From: Pinus tabuliformis
Taxonomy: Eukaryota; Streptophyta; Pinopsida; Pinales; Pinaceae
NCBI GenBank assembly: GCA_031772625.1
Contig: CM062811.1
Coordinates: 647,602,606 to 647,666,605 of the forward strand
Direction: 5' to 3'
DNA length: 64,000 bases
Both the position numbers and the translations under genes were made by a program. Every line of letters begins with the position of its first letter. Position 1 is the first letter of the stretch. The notes under the pieces are model-generated. The model ran no database searches. It saw nothing but the letters and a program-made list of their open reading frames with translations, and had not been told where the DNA came from. Positions 11,200 through 23,308 of this stretch are shown here, piece by piece.

Positions 11200-13780
11200 A
11201 GTGTATAATCATCAATTCCAACTCTTGGTCAAACAATCCTGCAAACAACTTCTAGATTCATATTGCTTCAATACAAGCCTCATTAGTTGTGATGTACTCT
11301 ACTTCTACAGTGTTGACTGCAACTGACCTCAACTTCCCGCTCATCTAATATATCATAGAAGAACCCATACTGAAGCATACTCTTGAGGTAATTTTTCAAT
11401 CCTCAGCACTTCCATCCCAATATGCATTTGTATATCCCAAAAGTTGCACATCCTTGTTTGCAACATATATCAAGCCATAGTTCACAGTACCATGTAGATA
11501 TCTTAGAATGTGCTTTGTTACAATATAATTCTCATGTCTTGGTTATACCTAGAACTGACTCAAGAGGGTCACAACAAAGCTGATGTCTGACCTGGTGTTA
11601 ACCTAATACATCAATGAACCAATCAACCTTTGGTACATAGATGGATCTCCTAAAATAGATTCAGAGCCTCTTAACTTCTTCAAATTTGTCATCATGGGAG
11701 TATCCATGGATTTACAATCTATCATTCCAAACTTTTGAAGGACCTCAATCACATACTTTCCTTGACCAAGGAATACTTCATCATGTTTCTTCCATACTTC
11801 CAGCCCCAAGTAATAATGCATGAACCCAATATCCTTCATATCAAATTCAAAAGCCAATTGCTTCTTACATTGAATGATAAGAGACTCAACACTTGTTAGA
11901 AAAAATTCTTCAACATACAACAATAGGCTCATAGGTTCATTCTTCAAAACCTTGGAATAAAGGTTTCCATGAACATCAATATTAGTAAATCCCAACCTCG
12001 TCAAATAACTATCAATGTGAGCATACCAATCTCTTAGAGCTTGCTTGAATCCATACAATGCCTTCTTTAATGTGTAGACATGATATTCCTTTCCATGCCC
12101 CTCAAAACCTTAAGGTTTCTCTATCTACAACTCTTCCATAATCACATTATTGAGAAAAGAAGCCTTCACATCCATCTGATGTAAATTCCATCCTAGCAAA
12201 GCTACAAGAGAAATGATGGATCTAATGGAGGTGTACCTAGAAACTAGAGCAAAGGTTTCTTCATAATATTCTCCCTCTTTCTGGGAGAACTCTCTAGCCA
12301 TGAATTGTGCCTTGTACTTGTAAAAAGTTCCATATACAACATGCTTTATATTATAAATCCACTTGGAAGTAACCACTAACTTTCCTTCAGGCCTTAGCGC
12401 AATTTCCTAGACATCATTATTCATGTTTGGTTGCTATTATTCATTCATAGCTTCCTTCCACACTTGTTTCTTGGTTGCTTCTTCATAAGTTGGAGGGTTT
12501 GAATCAATCAAGTTAGTCATGAGAGTTGAATAGCTAGAGAACCTCTTAGGTTTCTTGATTTCTCTGGATGTGCCATTAGGAGTTTCATCTCCTTCTGCTT
12601 ATTCAAATGTAGATTTAAGCCATGTTGGCCTTTTTCTAATCTCTAGAAAAATAATTGGTTTCACTCATTCATGAGGCCCTTTTGGCTCTACAAGGCCTTC
12701 TATAGTACTCGAATGATTATCCTCATTCTTTACATCATTAAGGGAATCCATATGCCACTTTATCATCAAAAGTGACAACCCAACTGACCTCAATCCATCA
12801 TTGCTCTAGATTGTAGACTTTATAGGCCTTAGATGATTCACTCTAACCAACAAATATGACTTTCTTCTCTGAGGGATCAAGCTTGTTCCTTTTATCCCTA
12901 GAAACATGGATATAGATAGAACAACCAAATATGATCATGTGGCCAACCTCTAGCTTCCTTTTAGAGAATGCTTCTTCAAAAGTCATACCTTCTTGAATAT
13001 GATGAAGACTTCTATTTTGAATATATACAGTAGTCAATGATGCTTCTCCCCATAAGAACAATTGAAAAACTTGGTCATGCATCATCACCTTTACATATAC
13101 TTCAATGGACCTGTTCTTTTAGTCTGGTACACTATTATGTTTTGGATTATAGGGAACAATCACGTCCCTATTAATTCTAGCTTTCTTATAGAAATACACA
13201 ATCTCTTTTGAGGTGTATTATCCTCCCTTATTAGATCTTAGAATCTTGATCTTCTTGTCTGCTAAGTTCTCCACTTTAGCTTTAAATTCCTAGAACCTTG
13301 TGGAGACTTCATCCTTATTCTTCAAAAGATAAATCCATTTTTTGTAGGAGAAGTCATCAATAAACGTTACATAATATAATGAACCTCCAAGTGATCTCAT
13401 AGGTATCAGTCCACACACATAAGAGTGTATTAGATCCAAGGCTTCTTTAGATCTATTGTCACTATTTGGAAATGGTTTATTAATATTTTTCCCAAGACCA
13501 CAACATTTACAAACACCTGCATGATCTATCTATAGTTCATGGATGCCTGAAACTATTTGATTCAATTCAAGTAATGATCTATAGTGAAGATGTCCATACC
13601 TTATATTTGATAGCTCAATTGGATGGATTTCATCATGAACTAGGGATTCACAAGCCTATACAATCTTCCTTGACAAATACCAATAACCATAGCATCATCT
13701 ATAGTACAACCCTTGGACCATACCAGTAAGTTTCTTTGAAGGTGATCTTAGTGTTCCTTCCTTCACCAAATCTCTAATCC
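11200..13780 (-). pseudogene. copia pol relic: pre-integrase, integrase, reverse transcriptase, RNase H
   Basis: Domains in transcription order (right to left) are as follows. A GAG-pre-integrase-like block lies at about 13,520-13,720. The integrase core and its C-terminal part lie at about 12,840-13,450, with FGCSIYIHVSRDKRNKLDP. The copia reverse transcriptase lies at about 11,600-12,380, with WIYNIKHVVYGTFYKYKAQ, GWNLHQMDVKASFLN, MYGFKQALRDWYAHID and the DIGFMHYYLGLEV block. Traces of RNase H lie at about 11,230-11,560. Order and motifs identify Ty1/copia. No gag is recognisable between the 5' LTR and the pre-integrase block. The gene is a fossil with many breaks. Confidence 0.85.
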
Positions 13781-13782
13781 CA

Positions 13783-14649
13783 TGTTGAATTTATTAGTGC
13801 AATAGAAACTAACACAATATTTATGAAAAAAATGATAATTACTTTTGATGTATATCTTCTTTTAATTTTATTCGAATATATCATTTAGTAATTAAAATTC
13901 ATAAATTCAACCATAAAGAATAGTAGAATAGTAGATATCACAATGCACAAAGAAGAGACAAGATTTACCCTGGGAAAACCCACCAAGGAGAAAAAGCCAA
14001 CAACCTTTTCATTAGGGAAATTCTTTTGTTCAACAAGAAATGGGGCCTAGACCTATGGTCAAACTTGGTATTCCCCTCCAATTCAAGCATCCCAATCTAA
14101 TCCATAAATTTGTGCTGCCTAATCTAACCCAAAAATTTCATCCCTCTTGTAGTTGCTAGTTGCCCCAAAATTTCGGCCCCTTGCAACAAAATTCCCAGAA
14201 ACAATACTACAAACTAGGAGAGATAGACTATATCCACATGTGCGAGTTGATGAGAGAGAGAAAGAGAGCCAATTTGTCTTCTTATTTTCCCTATTCATCC
14301 TTCTTGTGCTTCGCTTGCTTGCCCATAAATTGTCTTGTGTGAGAGATGTGAATTTTCCATGTGGAGGAGGCCAAACTGCCCCTATATAGTGATATGATTT
14401 GGTTGAATGGGTGTGTATTTTTCTAGGACTGACTTAACTTAGAGGGAGGCCAACTTGACAATTTTTAGAACCAAAAAATAACAATTCAAAATTTTAAATT
14501 TTCTTCTTTTAAAATCATAATGGGATTTTGACTCAAAATAATGTTTCTTTTGATTCTAGCATTTAAAATATGCTTTACAATAATAAGTACAAGTACATCA
14601 AGTGACCAAATATACATTATGAATACTGACCATAGTTACAAATTCAACA
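13783..14649 (-). repeat. 5' LTR of the minus-strand copia element
   Basis: On the plus strand it begins TGTTGAATTTATTAGTGC and ends ACAAATTCAACA, pairing with 9,498-10,372. The degenerate initiator-methionine tRNA primer site lies directly left of it. Confidence 0.9.
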
Positions 14650-17040
14650 GTTATCAAGATTGACTTTTTAAAATCTTATGATAGATTCAATTGGATCTAC
14701 CTAAGGCTTCTATCGAATCACATTGGTTTCAACCCAGATTTCATTTCTTGGGTGATGAGTTATATTCAAATTGTATGATTTTCTATGTTAATCAATGGCT
14801 TGGGCATCTCCCCTCTCTTATTTTTTTTTAGTAGTGGAAGGATGTAGCTACCTTTGGTAGAGTAAAAAATACAGGGATAATTATATAGTACTCTTATTTC
14901 TTAGACCCTAACCTTAACTCAACTCCTCTTTGTTGAGGATAATCTAATTTTCTACAATGTTTCCCTTAGGGAGGGGAGCTTGTTGTCAGACATTCTCTAT
15001 TTGTATGGGAAAGCCACCAGTATGATTGTAAACTTCAAAAAATACTCGATATCAATGCAGAATATATAATAAGGTGAGATAGCTATCTTACTCAAACTCT
15101 ACCCTTTGCATTTAGACCAATGGAAGAGGGCCTTAAGTGTTTGGGCTTCAAACTCAAACCAAAATGCTACTATAAGGAGGATTGGTTATGGCTCATTGCT
15201 AAGATTAAGAAAATATTAAAGAGATAGTCCTTTAAATGGCTATCTCATGTAGGTCAATTAGTGTTGATTAAATGAGTTTTAGAAGCTATTCCTATTTATT
15301 GGATGTCCCTTGCATGGATTCCAAAAGGTGTCTTCGAAAAAATTCAAAGAATCTGCTTCCATTGCCTCTAATTTGGGAAGCAACATCATGGAATTCTTCC
15401 CTGGGTTAAATGGAACAAATTAGTTATGCCTAAGACATTGGGTGCTTGGGAATTGAAAAATATCTTCTTATTCTCAAATCCATGGTTTCTAAGTGTGCAC
15501 GAAGAATAATCTCAACACAAAGCTTATTGATGATGATCATTATATAAACATATATTTCCCTGAGTTCACTAGAAGACTAGATTCAAAGGGTGGAAAATTT
15601 GTAAGTGAAAATCTTTGTGATTTGGAGAGTTGTTCTTAACTCCTTCAAACTCGTCAATAATGGATTGAGATGGAAAATTGGTAAGCGGGAGTAGACGAGA
15701 ATATGCCTTGATCCTTGGACAAGAAGTCGTCAAGGTCACATAACCACCCCCCCCCCCCCAACGCCTCTAATTGATTTACATAGGATTATCCAATCTCACT
15801 CATATCACCAATCCAACAATCAAATCGATATGGAACCAAGGATGTCTTACAACTGGTGATTTCATCTTGGAATGGGATTTCAAGGGGACATGGAATGGCT
15901 ACTTGAATTCCCTTGCAACTAGTCACATCAACATGATAGATAGAGAGGATGAATTAGTTTGGAGAATTTCTCCTTTTTTATTCTATACCCCAAAATTGGG
16001 ATACATCACTTGTATGGTTGTCAGAGAAGATGTCGTAATCAAGTCATGGTGGAAGGCATTATGGAAATTTTAAGTTCCCAAAAAAATTCAAACTTTTCAT
16101 GTGGTGTCTATTGGAAAACAACATCCCCACTTGGAAATCCTTCAAAATACATTTGTGATTGGGCTAGGTTGTTGCTCTCTATGAAAAAATTATGAAGAAA
16201 ATACAAAGCATATATTTATGACATGTCCAGTTTATCAATAGGTATGGTATGTTTACAAATAGGTCACGGGCCACTTGGGGTATGGGCAACAGAGGATTTA
16301 GAAAGGGGTTGGATGGGTTGGATTTCCAACCCATCTTGCCGAGCCCTAAAACATTTTCCCCTAATCATAAAATGAGGCGTATGGTTGGCACAAAATAGAG
16401 CCATTTTCTAGGAAAAACTTTCTATCCATGAACACATCATCACAAAAGGCCTAAAAATATTGGAACACTTTCCACATGCAGAAAGATGTAGCCCCTTTGA
16501 GAATAATTGTTGCTAAAACTCTTGACCATTCTAAACCCTTGGATTTTTTTGATGGAGCATTAAGAAACTCATGGTAGAACAGTGTATGGGGATTCATTCT
16601 TTTCCTTTCTAAATATCATTCTTTTCATGTCAAAATGGGTTTTGGCACAAGGTCAAATAACAAGGAAAAAATCATGGCTTGCAAAAACTTACTTCTTTTT
16701 TATTTAGCAAAGGGTTATTCACAAATCCAAGTTTATGGAGATTCAATGCTTATCATAAATTGGCTAAATAACACACAAGCATGCAAAAACATTTTACTCT
16801 TGCCTATTTTGGAGGAAGCAATCTGGCTTAAAAACTCTTTTAATTTTATCTCTTATTTTCACATCTGCAGCGAAAGGAATGAAGAAGCAGACCACATCTC
16901 TAAAGAATGATTGCTAATGGATAAAGGCCCATGGGATATTTTGGAACAACGTGATGATACTTCTAGATATGTTTTTTATCACAGGCCATATAAGGACTTA
17001 CTTTCAAGGGAAACAAGTATATAAAGTTTTGTAGCAACAT
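14650..17040 (+). pseudogene. L1-type LINE, right part: reverse transcriptase, zinc-binding and RNase H domains
   Basis: This continues the LINE left at 9,497. The reverse transcriptase resumes with IKIDFLKSYDRFNWIYLRLL, and the catalytic box reads FVEDNLIF (about 14,929-14,955) where an active enzyme has F-A/V-D-D, so one catalytic aspartate is changed. A C-terminal zinc-binding domain of the plant LINE type lies at about 16,060-16,260 (HIFMTCPVYQ). An RNase H domain follows at about 16,540-16,910, starting FFDGALRNSW and including VYGDSMLIINWLN and a final EEADHISKE. Stops and frameshifts abound, and a 13-C run interrupts it at 15,747-15,759. The 3' end is uncertain. Confidence 0.8.
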
Positions 17041-17334
17041 TACAACTACTTTTATGAATATTGTTTAGGCCCTACTGTTATCTAGACATTTTTTTCTTTC
17101 CCTCTACAGAGGTTGATATTTTTGATTCATGATTTTCTGTAAATCTAGTCAAAGATGGCTCAAATTGTAAAAGTTTAATATATGGTTTTTTCATAAACAA
17201 GTCAAAGAGGACTCTTAGTCCCAATCCATTTTTCTCTTTATTGAATGCATATACAATGTACATATATAACTATAAGTTTATAATCACATAAATGAATGAA
17301 ATTATAAGTTAGCAAGTATTTGGGTATGGGATTA

Positions 17335-18190
17335 AAAGAAAAATCCTCTTTGAGACTCTTGTCACTCCTATTATTTAATATGGATGTGAGGTTTGGGGCT
17401 GTAGTATCTTTAGAAAGTCATGGAGGAAGATAGAATAGATCCCAAAGAAATTAAAACCTACAATCTCAATATTAAAGGAGATACTCTATATCATATCATC
17501 ATGATTGGAAAAAGCGCCGCCCCACACCGCAACACCCCCCCCCCCCACCATTGAAAGCATGGCTATAACTAGGTAGCTTATGTATAAAGATAAGTTAAAA
17601 AACATGGACTCCAATGTGTTTCCTAATATTACTTCTAACTCTAGCCAAAACCCCCACCTTCTATTCAAGAAAGGATGACATAAGGGTGTCCAGTCTTGGC
17701 TAGATCACTGGGGGCTAAGGAGGAGATCATTTCGAAAAATAAGGATAAGAGTAAAATATTGATACATGAAAATTTAAGGAGAAATTATCAGGTGATAACA
17801 TAGTTTGAGGGAAAAATAAAACCAAGATGATCAACTCCATTCTTGGAAGAAAAAAAAAAAACTCTCTATCTTGACTAATATCTAGAAGAAAATAAACATT
17901 AATAAAATAAGAACAAAATCTTATGAGATTCATAGTGAAATTGGGTGTTTGCCAATACCCAAAACACCATACTATGAAAGAGTATGCCACCTTTACGATA
18001 ATACGAAGCTTGAAGATGAGAATCATGAATCTCTGAGATTTTCCATCTTACACTCATATTCAATCTAATTTTCAAAATAAGTATTACACTAACAAACTTA
18101 TTTACCTTTAAAGTCAACAAAGCTATGGTGATCTTGAAATTCTTTTTTTAATGCCTTATGAGCATAGAAATAAAATGTTAAATAATTCTA
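17335..18190 (+). pseudogene. 3' part of a second LINE, reverse transcriptase C-terminal region
   Basis: A different LINE lineage in the same orientation. The conserved YGCEVWGC follows TLVTPII at about 17,355-17,405, then SRKSWRKIE, a linker with a 12-C run (17,535-17,546), and a C/H cluster in a degenerate form at about 17,950-18,080 (RVCHLYDNTKLEDENH). It ends near EILFLMPYEHRNKMLN at about 18,175. In related plant LINEs these blocks close the second ORF. Several frameshifts and stops are present. No 5' part is seen, so it is a truncated copy. Confidence 0.65.
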
Positions 18191-19516
18191 AGTAATCTCT
18201 TACTTTCTCAAGATCTGATAGATTGTACCAGTCTTAGTCGGCATGAATCATCATAAAATTTAAAGTTTACTATAATTACGATATATATATAGTTAGGGAA
18301 ATGAATTGTTCACCAAACCACTTGAGTGAGGATCTTTTGAAAAATATAATTGTGTTTTTTATTTTTTTCCTCAAAACAAATCATAATTTGATTTCATGAG
18401 ATGATGATACAAACTTACCTTTTTTCTATGAATTTACTAGAATGAATTCCGATACAATTAGCATTAACCAAAAATCTTAAGATGTTTATCCACCTCTCTA
18501 TGTCACACATCTTTATTGGACACATAATTTTGCCTTATGACAGCAATACATGTACATAAAGATGGGCTTCAAGAGCCCATCAGCCAATGATGTATACAAA
18601 AAGCTAATAAGGAAAAAATAAAAACGAGTTATTACTAATGTGGCTAGTGATTTGTTTAGTCTTCAATGGAAGAGTGATGGTAAAATTCATAGTGATTTTC
18701 ACCTTTGGTTTCCTTGATTAACCATTGCCCAGAATCCTTTCTAAGGCTTGCTTCAGAGAGTTGGTTGGCGAGCCGTTCCTTTCTCCATAAACATGACAAC
18801 GAAAGGAAATCAAAAGCATAATTTTGAGCTGAGATTCTCATTTTACAATCCAGTATGAGGGCTATGTGTAATTCCATTTGTGCTCAATGTGGAGTTGACA
18901 CATGTCCCTCTTAAATTAAAAATAAAATATTATGTAAATAGAAAAGTTATGTCGGGTATAATTAAAAAAAATGAATATGTTATGCATGTTTAGTTAGTTA
19001 TCCACATGACATAATATAATTTCATGTAAAGTAATTAGAGATAAGAAAACAAAAAGTATAATATGTTAAAAACTTATACTTTTAAAAAATATTTCAACAC
19101 GGGATTTAAATAAACTATTTGAAGATCTAAGTTAACTAATTTATGTCGATATCAACTTTATATATATCTATATATTGAGAAACAATGTTAAAAGAAAATA
19201 TTTTAATGTATATATATATATATATATATATATAGATATAAAGCTATTGAAAAGAAAAGGTTTTTATGGTCAAAACATTTGAAGTAGCCTCATTGTTTGG
19301 TTCTTTTTTAGGTATATGCTTTTTGGTTGAAATCCAACAAATATTTTTTGGACTTATGAGTTTAAATCATATACAATTTAAACAATGAAAAATTACACAA
19401 TGTATTTTGCTCTCTAAAATAAATTTGTACCTAAAGAAATTTGATCCCCCTTGGCTCATGTTAGATCCGTGCTTAAGATGGCTCTATACTAGTATACGAA
19501 ACAACTCTTTCGCTAA
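18190..19516. other. AT-rich intergenic DNA, no recognised gene
   Basis: It contains a (TA)n tract at 19,208-19,234 and a possible half of the hairpin MITE family near 19,408-19,492. It also contains one minus-strand 73-codon frame (18,656-18,877) whose product is protein-like but unrecognised. Nothing else stands out. Confidence 0.5.
18656..18877 (-). CDS. Small unrecognised reading frame (possible gene fragment)
   Basis: A 73-residue frame, beginning MELHIALILDCKMRISAQ, with a balanced composition, a basic central part (LWRKERLANQLSEASLRK) and an acidic end (HHSSIED). It lacks the low-complexity look of random AT-rich frames. I do not recognise a family. It could be an exon or relic of a host gene or of a transposon. 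No promoter or splice evidence was established, so coding status is doubtful. Confidence 0.2.
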   Translation of the reverse strand: MELHIALILDCKMRISAQNYAFDFLSLSCLWRKERLANQLSEASLRKDSGQWLIKETKGENHYEFYHHSSIED

Positions 19517-19769
19517 GGGTGTGTTGTGGCCAGCAACACCCCCCCTTATTCAATTAAGTATCAACCATGATACTGAATGAATGGGGACCCTTAGTTATTT
19601 TTTAGGAAAAGCAAGAGTTTCTTTTTGAAGTTACAATCATACGCTTAGAAAAAGCCTCTTGGATATTTTAAGCCTAAGTCTATGATAAAGAGAAAACCTT
19701 TAAGGTCGCATTGCAAAAGGATAGGAAACACCTTCATTTCCCTTTATGCGCACCACCCTCGTGTTAATA

Positions 19770-20000
19770 ATGACATCGCATCGCAAAATAGTAATGCTCA
19801 TAAAGAAAAACTTAAATATTTGCCGATCTGCGATAACGCCGATCGCTAGATCGCATATCACAGAAATGAGCCAGGCAAGATTTGGTAAACATCAAATTTC
19901 TGCGATCTGCGATATTGCGATCGCTGTGATGCCACATTCATGCGATTTGCGATGATGCGATTAGCGATCGCGCGACATGCGAGGTTACGTCAGCAAATCA
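19770..20000 (+). promoter_or_regulatory. Cluster of GCGAT/ATCGC motifs in the 5' LTR leader
   Basis: About 14 occurrences of GCGAT on either strand fall within about 210 bp, several as GCGATCGC palindromes or spaced pairs (TGCGATTTGCGATGATGCGA). The surrounding DNA is AT-rich and CpG-poor. The matching block in the 3' LTR is 27,585-27,800. Its position upstream of ORF1 suggests a regulatory or structural element, but the function is inferred only from density and conservation. Confidence 0.45.
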
Positions 20001-20291
20001 TAAATCACTTCGGTACGAATCTTTCGGGTGCGCCATTCAAAGAAAAACCACTTACTATAATCTGACCCGAAATCATGTGTTTTTAATGATAGTAAATGAA
20101 TTAGTTGTCAGTTATTAAATGGATTAAAGATGTGTGCCTTGGTAGAGATTTTTTTCACGTAAGGTGGCATATTTGATTTATCTGTTGCATTTAAAACTCT
20201 CCCATCACCTTTCTGGATCAGTCATTTCCATTTCACTCGTAATCTGCAGGAACAAAGTGCTAAGACGACTTAGACAAAAACGCAAAGAGAA

Positions 20292-22146
20292 ATGGGAAAG
20301 AAAAATAAAGCTCAAAGCTCCGAAGCGAGGGAGAAGACCAAGGAGATGGCGCCCCTGTACACAGACACAGCCTGTAACAGAGACGCGGGGATATCAACAT
20401 GGGAAGGCATGTACAGGCTGCTAGAGGAAGAAAAGCCTAGAATAATGAAGGTGACTGTTGTCGCGGGTGCACCACGCTCTTCTGAAGCGTCCTTGGAGGA
20501 CCCAACATGTTCATTCCTTCACAGAATAGCGGCAAGACCCAAAATTCTACCATACACAGATATGATCAAGTGGATACTGGATGATGCAGAATTGAAAAAC
20601 AGACAATTCAAAGTTCATGGACATGGGCTCGTGGGATCGTTTGCTGCGCAAGATTTGAAGCTTATGTATCATCTTCCTGAACCGCAAGCGACCTATAATG
20701 CACAATTTGTTAAGAAGTTCGCGGCGGAGAATCCAGATCTATCAGACACCACTAAAGAATGGTCTAGAAGAGACGAGCCGCTAAAAAAGGATAAAAACGG
20801 TATGTACAGCACTGGTTCCCTCACCTCTCCATATTGTTTTGTTGCGGCCATGCTCTGTAGGTTATTTGGGATGTCGGATATCAACAAGTTTTCATCTGAA
20901 TGGCTGCCATTAATTGATGCTGCCACTAATGCCGACATCCTAGATTGGGCCAAAATCCTTTCTGATACTCTATACACGGCTGTTCTCAATTACCGGTCTA
21001 AGAGATCCTTGTCTCAAAGGGTCTATCCTCCTTTTTATCTGTCTGCCTATATTATGGATTCTGTTTGTCTTGTATCTGAATTTCCTACTATGGGTTGGAA
21101 ATGGACTACCCAAGACCCATTGCCCATCCATGTTTATCATAAGGTCTTATGGGATTCCCAGTTTACCCCTCACTTTTACCAGATTTGCCATGGGCTTATT
21201 TTGCCCCTATATAGAATGATATATGATAAGGACCCCCCAAGGTGCTCTCCCGAGGCCCAAATCGACATCATCCCCATCGCGAGATGGTTTGGGGAAGAAT
21301 GGTTTACTTACATTAGAGTTTTTGGAAGCACTGTACCTCCACATGTCCTACCCCTATATGTCCCTGATAAACTTTTGGCCTGAGAAATCGCTTATCAAAC
21401 CTGTTCTGAAGGCGACCTGACCAAAGACCTAAAGGACAAGAAGAAGGCCATATGGCCTCAATTTCCCGTAACTTGTGGGGCATTCTCTTTGTTCGATGTA
21501 GGACACGCTTTTGGCGAAGTGGAGAATGTGACGTGTCTTCAATTATTTAAGTTCCCAGCGAGGCCATTCGACCCAAATGATGTGGCCCAAGAATTCACAA
21601 CGAACGTCAAGATAAGAGTGTTCTCTGGAAAGAAAGATCCGTTTGATGATCTGTTTCAGAGTAAGAGTTCGCTCAAATAAATTTTGCGGGAAGCTCAGTC
21701 GAGGTTGTCTCCAGATGACCTCCAAAAATTCACGTTATACAGAGAAAGAAAGCTGGCCAGTATTCCACTAGAGAGGCTGCGACTACCTACTAGAGAACCA
21801 ACTCCAAGCATCAGCCTCAGTGAAAACTCCAGCACTTCCAGATCTAAGTCCAACGCCGCGCAAGAAGTATCTGAGCATCCTGAAGAGTCTGTTCACGACC
21901 AAGAAAAAAACGAAGAAACAACCAAAGACACAGCTCAGTCAAGTGCAATGTCTCAGTAGCAAGTTATCGCCTCACCACCAAGAGATGTCCCCCCTCCTGT
22001 CATCGAAGCACCACTTGTCACGACAGAGCTAGATAAAGAGTGGGAAACCTTCAATGAATTGATCAATCTTGAAGGGCAAGTCCCGAAAACACCTGTGAAT
22101 AATACACAGGTGGTGCAAGAAAGCCGTTTCGACCATAGTCAGTAGT
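20292..22146 (+). pseudogene. LTR-borne ORF1, broken copy in the 5' LTR
   Basis: This is the 5'-LTR counterpart of the long frame at 28,107-29,960. It starts at the equivalent MGKKNKAQSSEAREK and is nearly identical to the other copy over its length, but it is broken. Because both LTRs are templated from one sequence at insertion, its decay postdates insertion. For content see the 3' LTR copy. Confidence 0.75.
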
Positions 22147-22312
22147 GCCACAGAAGCTGAACACCTTCCTATCGCTCCAACCTCAGAACTTCTACTTAAC
22201 ATAGAAGAAATTCCCCCACTATATGTATTCTATAGTCCCCAACACAAAGCAGTTGTAAGGAGACAGAAAGAAAAGAAAGCTTGAGAATACACTGTCTCAA
22301 GATGCTGAACAT

Positions 22313-23308
22313 TTGGACGTCTTATGGAAAGACCCCAATAATAATCCGACTGAAAATCTTACGAAGCTGTCTCAGATTGCAGGAGCATATGCTTCTGCAA
22401 CTATTGATAAGGCCTCTAAAGTTCAGCAACTATTAAAGGAACAAGGAAATCATATACAACTGCTACAACAACAGTTGCAACAAGCCAACGCGAACACTGA
22501 AGCTTCCAGACAGCTTGAAAAGCTACAGGAAGACTTTCAACAGATGCAGATAAGCTATCAAAGGAGTCTCGAAGAAAAAGAAAAACAATTGCAGACTTTG
22601 CAAGAAATGCATAAAGATGAGCCTAAGCTGGCAGAGTTTATTTCAGAATCTATCGGCTTGAACGAGCAATTACTGCAGCAACAGGAAGAGTTGGGACGTA
22701 AAATATCACAGTGGAGTCACTATTGTGCGCTGAGTGACAAAATCACCAGTCAAGTGGTGGACTTGCGAAGTGACTATGATCAGAACGACAAGAGGGTGAC
22801 AGAATATTTGACTTGGCAAGATGATGAGGAAGGGAAAAGAGCAGGTGCGCCCAGGATTAATGAAAATCATAAAGAGTTGCTCTTTAATAAATGGGACGAT
22901 CAAATCAGGTGGGCGGAGCAAGCAGCAGAGACAGCAGCGACACAGGCAAGCATTCTTATCGACTGTGTAAATGAAAATTTATACAGGGCAAATTTAATTG
23001 CAGAGATCACCCCGGGGTACCTACCAAACAAGTTGCAACTGGAAACAGAATGGAGGCAGAAAGCACAGGCAAAAGGGAAAGCAATCCAAGCATTGGCCAG
23101 GCTGAATTGGGAATATTACTGGACGTTTTTGGTTAGACCGCACAGCCAATGGATGACAGTGAAATGCATTACAAACGCAGCCGAGAAGTTAGCGCCAGCT
23201 CTCGTAGATGCCGTTTTCGCAGCCCAGCTCAGCGCAGAAATCAGTCAGCCGACTCTTCTCAAGCCTATGCTAGACACTTGCAACTTTAAAGACCAAGCTC
23301 ATAAGTGA
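22313..23308 (+). CDS. LTR-borne ORF2, coiled-coil protein, whole in the 5' LTR
   Basis: A 331-residue frame. The first 150 residues are rich in Gln, Glu, Leu and Lys with heptad spacing (QLLKEQGNHIQLLQQQLQQA, LEKLQEDFQQM, SLEEKEKQLQTLQEM), predicting a long coiled coil. A mixed helical C-terminal part follows, with SHYCALSDKITSQVVDLRSD and an Ala-rich end (AEKLAPALVDAVFAAQLSAE). There is no zinc finger, nuclease or polymerase motif. It lies about 170 bp after ORF1 on the same strand, within the LTR. The start chosen is the first ATG of the open frame, and a start further upstream cannot be excluded. A structural or multimerisation role is plausible but unproven. Confidence 0.55.
   Translation: MDVLWKDPNNNPTENLTKLSQIAGAYASATIDKASKVQQLLKEQGNHIQLLQQQLQQANANTEASRQLEKLQEDFQQMQISYQRSLEEKEKQLQTLQEMHKDEPKLAEFISESIGLNEQLLQQQEELGRKISQWSHYCALSDKITSQVVDLRSDYDQNDKRVTEYLTWQDDEEGKRAGAPRINENHKELLFNKWDDQIRWAEQAAETAATQASILIDCVNENLYRANLIAEITPGYLPNKLQLETEWRQKAQAKGKAIQALARLNWEYYWTFLVRPHSQWMTVKCITNAAEKLAPALVDAVFAAQLSAEISQPTLLKPMLDTCNFKDQAHK

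Larger units (their letters stand above)
9498..14649 (-). mobile_element. Ty1/copia element, minus strand, inserted in the LINE
   Basis: A 5.15 kb element with TG...CA LTRs at 9,498-10,372 and 13,783-14,649. The flanking target copies are GTCAT (9,493-9,497) and GTTAT (14,650-14,654), differing at one base. They split a LINE codon run that reads KAVVI before the insertion and IKIDF after it. On the minus strand the primer site next to the right LTR is a degenerate tRNA-iMet type (TGGGATTAGAG), and AAGAGGGAG adjoins the left LTR as polypurine tract. Pol runs leftward. The gag portion is not seen. It is old, with many breaks. Confidence 0.9.

Noticed and set aside
20164-20424. 86-codon frame at the start of the LTR ORF1 region, also at 27,979
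   Set aside because: It overlaps ORF1 in another frame and ends in Arg-rich out-of-frame sequence. It is a shadow.
20693-20989. 98-codon minus-strand frame, also at 28,508
   Set aside because: Antisense shadow of ORF1, kept in both LTRs only because ORF1 is.
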